Shown piece after piece: positions 42,549-50,881 of a DNA stretch of 64,000 nt. Source of the stretch: Amycolatopsis sp. NBC_00345 (GTDB lineage Bacteria > Actinomycetota > Actinomycetes > Mycobacteriales > Pseudonocardiaceae); NCBI RefSeq assembly GCF_036116635.1, contig NZ_CP107995.1, forward strand, positions 2,108,001-2,172,000, written 5' to 3'. Numbering within the stretch: position 1 is the first letter of the stretch; each line of letters starts with the position of its first letter. Both the position numbers and the translations under genes were made by a program. The notes beneath the pieces were generated by a model. It was not told where the DNA came from, ran no database searches, and saw only the letters and a list, made by a program, of their open reading frames with translations.

Positions 42549-43529
42549 TCAGCCCCCGAGGGTCCGGAGCGCGGCGGCGACGTCGCTTTCCGGCGCGAAA
42601 GAACCGGTGAAACTGTTGCGGGCCAAGCGGATCAGCCGGTCCTCGCCGAGACCGAGCGCGGCGTAGTTCTCGTTGACGTAACCGTCGAAGTAGGCCGGGT
42701 CGTCGGAGTTGACGGTGACCAGGACGCCGGCGTCCAGCAGACGGGCGAGGGGGTAGGCGGCCAGATCGGGAGCCACGCCGAGGCGGAGGTTCGACAGCGG
42801 GCACATCGTCAGCGGGACCTGCTCGTCGGCCAGCCGGGCGACCAGATCGGAGTCGTCGGTGACGGTGAAGCCGTGGTCGATGCGCTCGACCCGGCAGACG
42901 TCGAGGGCCTCCCGGAGGTAGGCGGCGGGGCCTTCCTCGCCCGCGTGGCAGGTGGTGCGGTAGCCCTGCGCGCGGGCGGCGGTGAAGTAGCGGGCGAACT
43001 TCGACGGCGGGTTGCCGCGCTCGGCGCTGCCCAGGCCGGCGCCCAGGATCTGTTCGCGCCAAGGCCGGACCAGGTCGAGCAGTTCGAGCGCGTCGGCCTC
43101 GCTGCGGTGGCGGTGGGCGCTGATCAGGAGGGCGCCGTCGATGCCCCAGGCTTCGCGGGCCTCGGCGATGGCGTCGAAGATGCCGCCGAGCTGGTCGTCG
43201 AGCGGGACTCCGGCGTCGAGGAAGTTCTGGGGCCCGAAGAACATCTCCGCGCGTCGGACGCCCTGCGCAGCGGCGCGGCCCAGGTAGGCCGTGGTGAGTT
43301 CGTGAAAGTCCTCGCGGCGGCGAAGCACCTTGCAGCCCTCGAAGTACACCGCGAGGAAGTTCTCGAGCCCGGTGAACGAGTAGGCGGCCCGTAGCTCGTG
43401 CTCGTCGCGCCAGGGGATCGGGATGGCGTTGCGGCGGGCGAAGCGGATCAGGTCGCCGGGCTCGAGCGTGCCTTCGAGGTGGACGTGCAGCTCGGCCTTG
43501 GGCAGGCCGTCGGCGAAGGACGCGGTCAT
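42549..43529 (-). CDS. add: Adenosine deaminase family protein
   Basis: 326 residues of the adenosine/adenine deaminase barrel. Zn and catalytic motifs are all present: ELHVHLEG at 13-20, CHAGEEGPA near 195, RIDHGFTV near 218 and VNSDDPAYF near 272. It would convert adenosine (or adenine) to inosine (or hypoxanthine) in purine salvage; the sequence alone does not separate the two. ATG 43529 has GGAG six bases upstream. A palindrome 12-37 bp upstream and a TetR gene beyond it suggest control by that regulator. Confidence 0.92.
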   Translation of the reverse strand: MTASFADGLPKAELHVHLEGTLEPGDLIRFARRNAIPIPWRDEHELRAAYSFTGLENFLAVYFEGCKVLRRREDFHELTTAYLGRAAAQGVRRAEMFFGPQNFLDAGVPLDDQLGGIFDAIAEAREAWGIDGALLISAHRHRSEADALELLDLVRPWREQILGAGLGSAERGNPPSKFARYFTAARAQGYRTTCHAGEEGPAAYLREALDVCRVERIDHGFTVTDDSDLVARLADEQVPLTMCPLSNLRLGVAPDLAAYPLARLLDAGVLVTVNSDDPAYFDGYVNENYAALGLGEDRLIRLARNSFTGSFAPESDVAAALRTLGG

Positions 43530-43540
43530 CAAATCTCCCT

Positions 43541-43566
43541 AGAAGTGAACTGATCGATTCACTTCT
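43541..43566. promoter_or_regulatory. Palindrome upstream of add, probable TetR operator
   Basis: AGAAGTGAA (43541-43549) and TTCACTTCT (43558-43566) are perfect inverted copies around eight bases. The site is between the TetR gene end and the add start and would overlap the add promoter, as expected for a repressor acting on add. Confidence 0.75.
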
Positions 43567-43573
43567 GCGGAGA

Positions 43574-44134
43574 CTACTCCCGTCCGAGCAGAGCCGCGAC
43601 GGCCCGGTCGTGCGCCGCGTCGACGGCCGCCCGCGGCTCGCCGCCGATCAGCAGCATCTGCAGCCCGCGCCACAGCGCGACGACCGCGATCGCGGTGCCG
43701 CGCGGCTCGTCGACGGCCCCGTCCAGCGCCGCCGCGACGGTGTCCGTCCACTCGTCCCGGGTCCGGTCGAGGAAGTCGCGGTACCGGTCCGGGTCGTCCG
43801 CCGCCAGGCCGAAGCGGGTGAAGAACAGCCGCAGGTGCGTGAGCCGGCCCGGATCGGAGATGTGCCGCCAGGCGGCGCCGACGCGCTCGGCCGGGCTGCC
43901 GCCGGAGCGCAGCAGCTGGCCGAGCCGGGTGGTCAGCGCGGTGCCGTCGAGGATCTCGTCGACCACGGCGCCGAGGATGCCGTCCAGTGAGCCGAAGTGG
44001 TAGAGCAGCATGCGGTTGTTCGACCCGACGCCGCGGGCGAGCTCGCTCAGGGACAGGTCCACCACGCCGCGCGTGAGGACGTAGTCGCGCGCCCGCACCA
44101 GCAGCCGCGCGCGCTCGGCTGGACCGCTCGCCAC
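43574..44134 (-). CDS. TetR family transcriptional regulator
   Basis: 186 residues from GTG 44134. The HTH is at about 20-60 (VVDLSLSELARGVGSNNRMLLYHFGSLDGI). C-terminal helices include VALWRGLQMLLIGGEPRAAVDAA, a form common in actinobacterial regulators of this group. It lies immediately upstream of add on the same strand, separated by 44 bp that hold a perfect palindrome, so add is its likely target and the two may also be cotranscribed. Confidence 0.9.
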   Translation of the reverse strand: MASGPAERARLLVRARDYVLTRGVVDLSLSELARGVGSNNRMLLYHFGSLDGILGAVVDEILDGTALTTRLGQLLRSGGSPAERVGAAWRHISDPGRLTHLRLFFTRFGLAADDPDRYRDFLDRTRDEWTDTVAAALDGAVDEPRGTAIAVVALWRGLQMLLIGGEPRAAVDAAHDRAVAALLGRE

Positions 44135-44216
44135 GCCTGAAACCTTAAAGGACGCCGTGTTCCGGCGCCGGGCACCAGGCCGCTGCCGCCGGTGGCGCGG
44201 ATCCGGCAGTCGCGGT

Positions 44217-45137
44217 TCACGGGTTTGGCCGGCGGGAGGTCATGCCCGCGAGGACGGTCGTGGTGCGGTCTTGTTCCTCGGCCGTGCCGTACGGGGCGGC
44301 CATGAACTCCGTCACCCCGGCGTCGCGAAGCCGGTCGAGCCGGCGCGCGACTTTGTCTTCGTCGCCCGCGATGACGAGGTCGCCGGGGCCGGTCATGCCT
44401 TCGCGATCGAGCATCGCCCGGTATTCGGGTACCTGCCCGGCGAGGGCGAACTGGCCGGCGACGCGGGCGCGGACGGCGGCTTCGTCGTCGGTCACGCAGA
44501 TCAGCAGGCCGGCGACGACCCGGGGAGCGGGCCGGCCTGCGGCCGCGGCCGCGTTGGTGATCGAGGGAACGATGTGGCCGGCCAGCGTTTTCGGGCCGGT
44601 CATCCAGGTGACGGTGCCCTCGGCGAGTTCTCCGGCGAGGCGCAGCATTGCCGGGCCGAGGGCGGCGAGGAGCACCGGCGGTGGCGTGGCCCCGGGTACG
44701 TGAGCCGCGCCGACGGCGGTGATCGTGTCCCCGTGGTGGTCCACGGTTTCCCCGCGCAGCAGGGGTTTCAGCACCGTGAGGTATTCGCGCATCCGGTGCA
44801 CCGGCCGGTCGCCGGGCAGGCCGAACGCCGTTTCGACCATGGTGGCGATGCCGGCGCCGATGCCCAGGGTGAGCCGGTTTCCGGTGGCGGCTTGAACGCT
44901 CAGTGCCTGGCCGGCCAGTACGAGCGGGTGCCGTTGCGGGACGGGGAGCACCGCCGTGCCGAGCCCGATGCCCGGGATCGCGCCGGCCGCGGTGAGCAGG
45001 ACGAGCGGGTCCCAGCCGAAGGCCTGGCTGGCCCACGCCGAGCTGAACCCGGCGTCGGCCGCGGTGCGGATCTGGCTGGTGATCTCCGCGGCACTGGCGG
45101 GCCCTCGTACGTCACCCACGGCGATGGCGATGTCCAT
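44217..45137 (-). CDS. LLM class F420-dependent oxidoreductase
   Basis: 306 residues of the luciferase-like monooxygenase barrel. The pattern DIAIAVGDVRG, then SSAWASQAFGWDPLVLL, GIGLGTAVLPVPQRHP and TLGIGAGIATMVE fits the F420-dependent subgroup (TIGR03564-type in my recollection). Such enzymes reduce or oxidise diverse substrates with F420 or FMN. ATG 45137 has AAGGA seven bases upstream. It is divergent from a TetR gene, with a double palindromic operator between them. Confidence 0.9.
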   Translation of the reverse strand: MDIAIAVGDVRGPASAAEITSQIRTAADAGFSSAWASQAFGWDPLVLLTAAGAIPGIGLGTAVLPVPQRHPLVLAGQALSVQAATGNRLTLGIGAGIATMVETAFGLPGDRPVHRMREYLTVLKPLLRGETVDHHGDTITAVGAAHVPGATPPPVLLAALGPAMLRLAGELAEGTVTWMTGPKTLAGHIVPSITNAAAAAGRPAPRVVAGLLICVTDDEAAVRARVAGQFALAGQVPEYRAMLDREGMTGPGDLVIAGDEDKVARRLDRLRDAGVTEFMAAPYGTAEEQDRTTTVLAGMTSRRPNP

Positions 45138-45207
45138 GCGGTTTCCTTTTCCAGTCGAGGTCCGCGAGTGCGCGCCATTCGCGGGGAGGCGGTGGTGCCG
45201 GCCATCT

Positions 45208-45261
45208 AAGTGGGGTGGCACCCCGATTCCGTGCGCTACGATACGGAGGGGTACCCCACTT
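45208..45261. promoter_or_regulatory. Paired operator palindromes between LLM and TetR genes
   Basis: AAGTGGGGT (45208-45216) and ACCCCACTT (45253-45261) are perfect inverted copies 36 bp apart. Each sits next to its own smaller palindrome: GGGGTGGCACCCC (45212-45224) on the left and GGGGTACCCC (45248-45257) on the right. Possible -10 boxes for both directions (TACGAT at 45237-45242) lie between them. This is consistent with two TetR dimers flanking overlapping promoters. Confidence 0.75.
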
Positions 45262-45289
45262 GGCAAGTTCCCGTGGTGAGGAGGTTCCG

Positions 45290-45865
45290 GTGGTGAAGCC
45301 GATGCGCGCCGACGCGCGCCGCAACTACGACCGGCTGGTGGCCGTCGCGGGTGCCGTCGTCGCCGAACAGGGTGCGGAGGCGTCACTGGAGGAGATCGCG
45401 CGACGGGCGGGTGTCGGCTCCGCGACACTGCACCGGCATTTTCCCGGCCGGTACGCGTTGCTGGAGGCGGTGTTCCGGGAGCGGGTGGAAACCCTCTGCG
45501 CGCGGGCGGACGGCCTGCTGGACGACCCCGCGCCGGGCGACGCGCTGGTCACCTGGCTGCGTGCGGTGGTCGCGCACGCGGCCGCGAACCGCGGCCTGGG
45601 TGCCTCACTGCTGATGGGGGCGCGTAGTGCCGAGCTGGGTTCCTCGTGTCACGCGAGGATTCTCGACGCGGGCGCGAGATTGCTGGCCCGCGCCCAGCGT
45701 GAACACGAGGTCTGGCCCGAGGTCGCGATCGCCGACCTGCTGCGCGTCGTGAACGCCATCTCCCTGGCGACCGAACAGGAACCCGGCGGTGCGGACCACG
45801 CGGACCGGTTGCTGTCCCTCGTCGTTCGCGGCGTGCGGGTTCCCGATCCGCCGGGCCGGAAATGA
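45290..45865 (+). CDS. TetR family transcriptional regulator
   Basis: 191 residues. HTH about 15-60 (VAEQGAEASLEEIARRAGVG, then SATLHRHFPGRYALLEAVF), a well-conserved TetR type. The C-terminal part holds the GASLLMGARS and RVVNAISLATE helices seen in many actinobacterial paralogues. GAGGAGG is upstream of the GTG pair at 45290/45293, either of which may be used. It is divergent from the LLM oxidoreductase and probably represses both through the paired palindromes. Confidence 0.9.
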   Translation: MVKPMRADARRNYDRLVAVAGAVVAEQGAEASLEEIARRAGVGSATLHRHFPGRYALLEAVFRERVETLCARADGLLDDPAPGDALVTWLRAVVAHAAANRGLGASLLMGARSAELGSSCHARILDAGARLLARAQREHEVWPEVAIADLLRVVNAISLATEQEPGGADHADRLLSLVVRGVRVPDPPGRK

Positions 45866-45892
45866 CTACAGGGCGCCGTTGTCTATAAAGGA

Positions 45893-46810
45893 CTATCTGG
45901 TTGGCTGGGTGTTTTCCAGGAGGATCTCGTCCAGTGGGGTCGGTTTGAGGTCGAAGGTGTGTTCGGTCAGGGAGGAGTCGAGGATGAACGGCCGCCGGAA
46001 CTGGTACTGCATTTCGGGCAGTTCCCGGATCATCGGTGAGGTGAGGCCGGCTGTCTTCAGCAGCCAGGCGGGCAGGGAACGCAGCTTCGGGACGGGTGCC
46101 GCGGCCAGGCTCGCGAGCCGGGTTGCCAGTTCCCGCACGGAAACCGCCTGGTTCGTCGGCACATGCCAGACCTGGCCCCAGGCCCGTTCGTCCCGGCTCA
46201 CCGCGACGAGCGCGCGGGCGGCGTCGCCGGTCGCGGTCCAGCTGTGTGGCAGGTCGAGGGCCGCGGGCACCATCGCCTGTTTGCCTGCCAGCACTTTCGG
46301 TGCGGCTGTCAGCGTGAACACCGACTGGGCGCCGTTGCCGATGAAGTCGCTGGCCCGCACTTCGGTGACCCGCACCCGGCCCGCGCGGTGCGCGTCGAGC
46401 GCGTCTTCCCACATCTCGGCCCGGATTCTGCCCTTCGCGCTGGAGGGCGCCAGGGGCATGTCCTCGGTCATCGGCCGGTCCACCGGCCCGTACGCGTAGA
46501 TGTTGCCGAGCATCACGTACCCGGCCCCGGTCGCTTCCGCGGTTGTCAGCAGGGACTTCGCCAGCGGCGGGAACTCTTTCCGCCAGCGGTGGTAGGGCGG
46601 CGCGGCACAGTTGAACAGCGTGTCCGCGCCGCTGGTCAGCTCGATCAGCCGGCCGGCGTCGGCGGCGTCGGCCGTGACCCGCTCGATCCGCGGATGCTCC
46701 GGCCCGCTGCCGCTGCGGGTGACCAGGCGGACCTCGTGGCCGGACTCGGCCAGCAGCGTGGCGGTCGCGATGCCGGTTCCCCCGGCGCCGATCACGACGG
46801 ACAAAGGCAT
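45893..46810 (-). CDS. NAD(P)-dependent epimerase/dehydratase-like protein (atypical SDR)
   Basis: 305 residues. The N-terminal Rossmann motif is GAGGTGIATATLL (8-20), an atypical-SDR/NmrA-like variant. SDR active-site residues appear as YVMLGNIYAYGPV, with a tyrosine and no clear YxxxK lysine, so catalysis is doubtful; it may bind NAD(P) as a sensor or act as a weak oxidoreductase. ATG 46810 has GGAGG seven bases upstream. It is divergent from an AraC-type regulator, which may control it. Confidence 0.85.
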   Translation of the reverse strand: MPLSVVIGAGGTGIATATLLAESGHEVRLVTRSGSGPEHPRIERVTADAADAGRLIELTSGADTLFNCAAPPYHRWRKEFPPLAKSLLTTAEATGAGYVMLGNIYAYGPVDRPMTEDMPLAPSSAKGRIRAEMWEDALDAHRAGRVRVTEVRASDFIGNGAQSVFTLTAAPKVLAGKQAMVPAALDLPHSWTATGDAARALVAVSRDERAWGQVWHVPTNQAVSVRELATRLASLAAAPVPKLRSLPAWLLKTAGLTSPMIRELPEMQYQFRRPFILDSSLTEHTFDLKPTPLDEILLENTQPTR

Positions 46811-46895
46811 GTATTCCTCCAGTTTCGCGGTTCGAGGAGGTTCACTCTGGGCCAGATCGGCCCGGCGGCACAGTGGCCTGAATGCCAGATAGGCG

Positions 46896-46908
46896 TAGGA
46901 TCCGGCCA
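46896..46908 (+). promoter_or_regulatory. -10 box of a leaderless promoter
   Basis: TAGGAT (46896-46901) is followed by six bases and then ATG 46908 of the GlxA-type regulator, with no RBS between. Confidence 0.55.
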
Positions 46909-47861
46909 TGCATCAGATCGCCGTCGTGGCGGTGCCTCCGGTGGGCACTTTCGAGCTGGCCATCCCCGACCTGATCTTCAGCGGTGTGGAGGTGGCCGGT
47001 CGCCCCGCCTACGAGGTGTCCACCTGCACGGGCGAGCCGGGCCGGGTCACCAGTACCGGCGGGCTGGACGTGTTCGTGCCGCACGGGCTGGAGCGCGCCG
47101 ACACGGCCGACACGGTCATCGTCACCGGCACTGGCGCCCGCGACCACGCGGACCCCGCCACGGTGGCGGCCCTGCGCCGGGCGGCGGCGCGGGGAGCGCG
47201 GATCGCGTCCATCTGCACGGGCGCCTTCGTGCTCGCCCACGCCGGCCTGCTCGACGGCCGCCGGGCCACCACCCACTGGCGCTACGCCACCGAGCTCGGT
47301 GAGCGCTTCCCGTCCATCACCCCGCAACCGGACGTGTTGTTCGTCCAGGACGGCGGCATCGTGACCTCCGCGGGGCTGGCCGCGGGAATCGACCTGTGCC
47401 TGCACCTGGTCCGCGCCGACCACGGTGCCGTGGCCGCCAACACCGTGGCGCGCCTCGCGGTCGTGGCCCCGGTGCGCCCCGGCGGCCAGGCCCAGTTCAT
47501 CAGCGCCCCGCTGCCCGCGGAGAACGGGACGACACTGGCCGACACCCGGGCCTGGGTGCTGCGCCGGCTGGCCGAACCGCTGACCCTGGCCGACCTCGCC
47601 ACGCACGCGCGAGTGAGCGTCCGGACCCTCACCCGCCGCTTCCGCACCGAAACCGGCGAAAGCCCACTGCAATGGCTACTGCACCAACGGATCGAGCGGG
47701 CCCGCGAACTACTGGAGGCGACAGACCTGCCGTTGGCGCAAGTAGCCCACCTCAGCGGCATCGGCAGCATCGAATCATTACGCCAGCACGTCATCCGCCG
47801 AACCGGGCTCACCCCCAGCGCCTACCGCACGTCCTTCACCCACCGACGCAACACCGCGTAA
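46908..47861 (+). CDS. GlxA-type AraC family transcriptional regulator
   Basis: 317 residues. Residues about 1-185 form a DJ-1/PfpI amidotransferase-like domain with the nucleophile-elbow cysteine in ASICTGAFVLAHAGLLDGRRA, used here for sensing. Residues about 215-317 are a double AraC HTH (LADLATHARVSVRTLTRRF and the later LAQVAHLSGIGSIESLRQH). The ATG is leaderless, six bases after TAGGAT. It is divergent from the SDR-like gene and convergent with the lipase gene; its inducer is unknown. Confidence 0.92.
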   Translation: MHQIAVVAVPPVGTFELAIPDLIFSGVEVAGRPAYEVSTCTGEPGRVTSTGGLDVFVPHGLERADTADTVIVTGTGARDHADPATVAALRRAAARGARIASICTGAFVLAHAGLLDGRRATTHWRYATELGERFPSITPQPDVLFVQDGGIVTSAGLAAGIDLCLHLVRADHGAVAANTVARLAVVAPVRPGGQAQFISAPLPAENGTTLADTRAWVLRRLAEPLTLADLATHARVSVRTLTRRFRTETGESPLQWLLHQRIERARELLEATDLPLAQVAHLSGIGSIESLRQHVIRRTGLTPSAYRTSFTHRRNTA

Positions 47862-47881
47862 ACCGGATGAACGGCAGCGGG

Positions 47882-49129
47882 TCAGAGGCTGCCGCAGTTG
47901 CTCGCGGTGGGCTTTCCGGCGAACCGGTCGGCGAGCCAGCTCGCGGCGGTGCCGGAGGCGGTGCTCATGCCGAGGAGGTGGGAGAAGAACGGCAGGATCG
48001 ACACGATGTCCTTGAACTGGACGTCCGCGCCCTCGGCGCACCAGTCCTTGGCCAGCTGCTTGCCGGTGGCGTACGGGATCACGTCATCGGCGGTCGAGTG
48101 TTCGACGATGACCGGGAACGAGGGCTTGACGGTGCCGAGCTTGTTCGCCGCGACGATGCTGCGGAACGGTTCCTGGTCGAGGTAGGCGGCGACCGGGCGG
48201 CCGTCCTTGGTCAGGGCGCTGGTGTTCTTGCCCGCGAACTTGAGGACCGCGTCCAGGGTGCAGGTCTGGCGGGCTTCGAGGAACAGCTGTGCCCCGGTCG
48301 GGTTGGCCAGGTCGAGGATGCCGGAATCGGGGTACGCGGTCTGGATGCCGATGAGGGCGAAGGCAAGGAATCCGGCATAGGTACTGCCGTCGAGGGTTTT
48401 GGCCAGTACCGCCTTGTCCGCCGGGGCGGCGCCGGCATACGCGCCCTTGATGTGCAGCTCGGGCGCGTACGTCGCCGCGAGCTCCGCGGCCGACGCGGAC
48501 GCGCCGCCGCCCTCGGAATACCCGGCGATACCCAGCGGCCCGTCCGGTGCCAGGCCGGTGCCGGGCAGCCGCTGCGCGGCGCGGAGCACGTCGAGCACGG
48601 CGTGCGCCTCGGGAGCGCGCATGACGTACGGGTGATCACCCGGCGTGCCCAGTCCTTGGTAGTCGGTTTCCGCTACCGCGAAACCCTGACCGAGCAGGGC
48701 GTCGATGAACGAGTTCTGGAAGCCCGAGACGAGGTCACTCCCTTCGCCCGCCATGGTCTTCGACGTCGCGCACTGGTCGCCCATCCCGGCGGTGAACGGG
48801 GCGTAGGCCACGATCGGGCGTGGTCCCGGTCCGGTCCAGGCCTTGGCGGGCACCACCACAGTGCCGGTGATCGGGGTCGCCTGGTTCCGCTGGTCCCGGC
48901 TGAGGTACATGATCCGGGTCGAGGTGGCGTTGCTGTACTTCGAGGGCTGCGACTTGACGATGTCCCCGTTGCCGCCGGCCGGCAACGGGGACGGCGGCGT
49001 GTAGAAGTCGTCAGAGGCCGCGGCGGGAGTGGCCAAGCCCAGAGCGACCACCGTGGCCGCCGCGGACAGGGTGACTGTCATCGCGCCGGCGAGACCACGG
49101 CGGCAATACGAGCGGGAGAACAAGCGCAT
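47882..49129 (-). CDS. Secreted lipase/esterase of the LIP family
   Basis: 415 residues from ATG 49129, with GTGGAG seven bases upstream. A Sec signal peptide ends near TPAAAS (about 38). The catalytic triad of the LIP (secretory lipase) family can be placed: nucleophile in GYSEGGG near 203, aspartate in STADDVIPY near 333, and a histidine in the FSHLLG region near 376. Four cysteines fit extracellular disulfides. It probably hydrolyses lipid esters outside the cell. Confidence 0.88.
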   Translation of the reverse strand: MRLFSRSYCRRGLAGAMTVTLSAAATVVALGLATPAAASDDFYTPPSPLPAGGNGDIVKSQPSKYSNATSTRIMYLSRDQRNQATPITGTVVVPAKAWTGPGPRPIVAYAPFTAGMGDQCATSKTMAGEGSDLVSGFQNSFIDALLGQGFAVAETDYQGLGTPGDHPYVMRAPEAHAVLDVLRAAQRLPGTGLAPDGPLGIAGYSEGGGASASAAELAATYAPELHIKGAYAGAAPADKAVLAKTLDGSTYAGFLAFALIGIQTAYPDSGILDLANPTGAQLFLEARQTCTLDAVLKFAGKNTSALTKDGRPVAAYLDQEPFRSIVAANKLGTVKPSFPVIVEHSTADDVIPYATGKQLAKDWCAEGADVQFKDIVSILPFFSHLLGMSTASGTAASWLADRFAGKPTASNCGSL

Positions 49130-49483
49130 GACTGGCTCCACAGTGAGTAGAAACGCTGACCTGGCACCGATGCTCGAGAAAGTTCGCGACTGGCGAAGAG
49201 CGCCGTCCGCCGACGGTAAGGCCCGGCGTTACATCGCGGCAAGCTTGAATCCCCGGCTCGGCTGTAGTTGTCACCATCGTCCGCCGAGCCTGCCGGGAAA
49301 TTGTCATCAGGACGCGACCGGTGACCGGACGGGGGAACCGCGCCGCCGGCCGCCGAAGACGGCATCACCGGGATCGACACGCGTGCCGCTCTTGATGAAC
49401 CCGGTGTGCTGGTGGTGCTCAGTCGCCGCGACGGGCCTGACCTGTCCTATGTGGACAATTACGGGGGTCCCGGCCGATCTGAT
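49130..49483. other. Non-coding stretch before the GIY-YIG operon
   Basis: No intact gene is seen in these 354 bases. A plus-strand frame near 49344-49480 reads GVLVVLSRRDGPDLSYVDNY, protein-like but without a start or a complete domain, so it may be a remnant. The right end overlaps the 3' end of the GIY-YIG gene on the other strand. Confidence 0.35.
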
Positions 49484-50881
49484 TCATCGGCTCTGGTTCG
49501 AATCAGGCCACGCCGAGCGGCTCTGGAAATACTGCGACGCCTCCGGTGTATCGTTGAACTCGAGGATATTACCGAGCTTCTCCGCCAGGACGGCGCGGAT
49601 CTCCCACGGCGTGATGAAGAAGAACTCCCGGCGGAGGTTGACCCAGTTCAGCCGACGGTCGGCGAACATCTTGTGCAACTCGTTCTCGAGCGCGACCGCG
49701 TCTTCTGAAAAATGCAAAAGGTGAGTGTCGAAGGGGAACGGAACCGAGGCGTCACCGAGCTCCAGAATCCGGTCCCGAGGTTCGAGGCGCCGGGTCATCC
49801 CGATCTTCACGACGTTCTCTCCGAAGGCGCCGATGTTGCTGATGACGTACACGTACCCCGCTCGGATGTTGGCGATGCGGTAGTCGTTCTGCTCTATCGC
49901 TTCCTCGATGGCAGAAAGGCGTTTACGCAGCTCACCGGACTCGTCCTGCTTTCCTTGCTCCACGAGTTTCGCCAGTGCGTTGGCGTAGTGACCGCGTTCC
50001 TTCTGCAGCCGCTCACGTTCGGCCTGCAGTTCCACCTCGGCACGTTTCTCTTCACGCAGCCGCTCGCGTTCGGCCCTGGCCGCTTCGCGTTCCTCCTGCA
50101 CCTTGATCTGGTAGTCGCCGGTCAGCTCGATCTCGCTGAGTCGGAGGAGGTGATAATCGGGTGCGACGCGCATTTCCATCATCTTGCCGAGCTTTGCGAT
50201 CGACTCGGCCGATCGGTCGAGACGTTGCTTCGCCGAGGCCACCGTACCGGCGCGAACCGATCGGACGCAGTTGTCGGCCTCCGCGTTATACGCCCGCAGC
50301 ATCAACTTCGAGAAGTCGCCGGTCATCTTCCGGCCCTGCGCCAGTGAGTTGTTGTAGGCGAACCGTTCGGCTGCGAGGATCGCGGTGCCGTTCTTGACGA
50401 AGTCCTTCACTCCCTGGCGGATCTCGACCAATGCTTCCTTGTACTGCTCGGCGGTCTCCAGCGGGTGGTGGTACTCGTAGATCCCGACCTGCTGAAGCAG
50501 GACCGCGTCGTCGAGTTCGACGAGCTCGAGTCTTGCCTGTCTGATCTGTTCGCGGACGGCCTGCAGGTCCCGTTGGGCCGAAGCGCTATGTTCCAGCTGC
50601 TGGTCGACGTCTCGCGGCGCATCGTCGCGGCCGGGCGCGGGTGGTGTTGGGGTCGGAAGACCTTCCGCCGGCGGGTCCACGGCGTCGTGCTGCCCCCGCT
50701 CGCCCGGCGCGTCGGCGACCCAGAACTGCCAGTCCTGGGGCGCGGGCGGCCAGGACGGATGCGGTTGCCACCCCGCCGGCGGCACCCAGCCGGGCTCCGG
50801 AGGCGGCCACCCCGGCGGCGCGACGAAGCGAAGCCCGCTCACCGCGCTGCCCCGCCGGCGAAGGAGGTCATCCACGAACAC
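49484..50881 (-). CDS. DUF4041/GIY-YIG nuclease (T5orf172/MUG113 type)
   Basis: 465 residues. The first 55 residues hold a Trp/Pro-rich actinobacterial motif (PGWPPPEPGWVPP, PSWPPAPQDWQFW). Residues about 130-255 resemble DUF4041, then a coiled coil (255-335). The C-terminal nuclease has GYVYVISN (342-349), VKIGMTRR (358-365) and E399 in ENELHKMF, the GIY-YIG catalytic set. DUF4041-GIY-YIG proteins occur in phages and mobile regions; function unproven. It overlaps the upstream gene by a few bases (GTG 50881 or 50875). Codon use is lower-GC than neighbouring genes, suggesting transfer. Confidence 0.85.
   Translation of the reverse strand: MFVDDLLRRRGSAVSGLRFVAPPGWPPPEPGWVPPAGWQPHPSWPPAPQDWQFWVADAPGERGQHDAVDPPAEGLPTPTPPAPGRDDAPRDVDQQLEHSASAQRDLQAVREQIRQARLELVELDDAVLLQQVGIYEYHHPLETAEQYKEALVEIRQGVKDFVKNGTAILAAERFAYNNSLAQGRKMTGDFSKLMLRAYNAEADNCVRSVRAGTVASAKQRLDRSAESIAKLGKMMEMRVAPDYHLLRLSEIELTGDYQIKVQEEREAARAERERLREEKRAEVELQAERERLQKERGHYANALAKLVEQGKQDESGELRKRLSAIEEAIEQNDYRIANIRAGYVYVISNIGAFGENVVKIGMTRRLEPRDRILELGDASVPFPFDTHLLHFSEDAVALENELHKMFADRRLNWVNLRREFFFITPWEIRAVLAEKLGNILEFNDTPEASQYFQSRSAWPDSNQSR

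Noticed and set aside
49495..49504. GGTTCGAATC, which looks like a tRNA T-loop and could mark an attachment site at the island edge
   Set aside because: The flanking bases do not form a T-stem and no acceptor or anticodon arms are present. It also codes for the C-terminus of the GIY-YIG protein.
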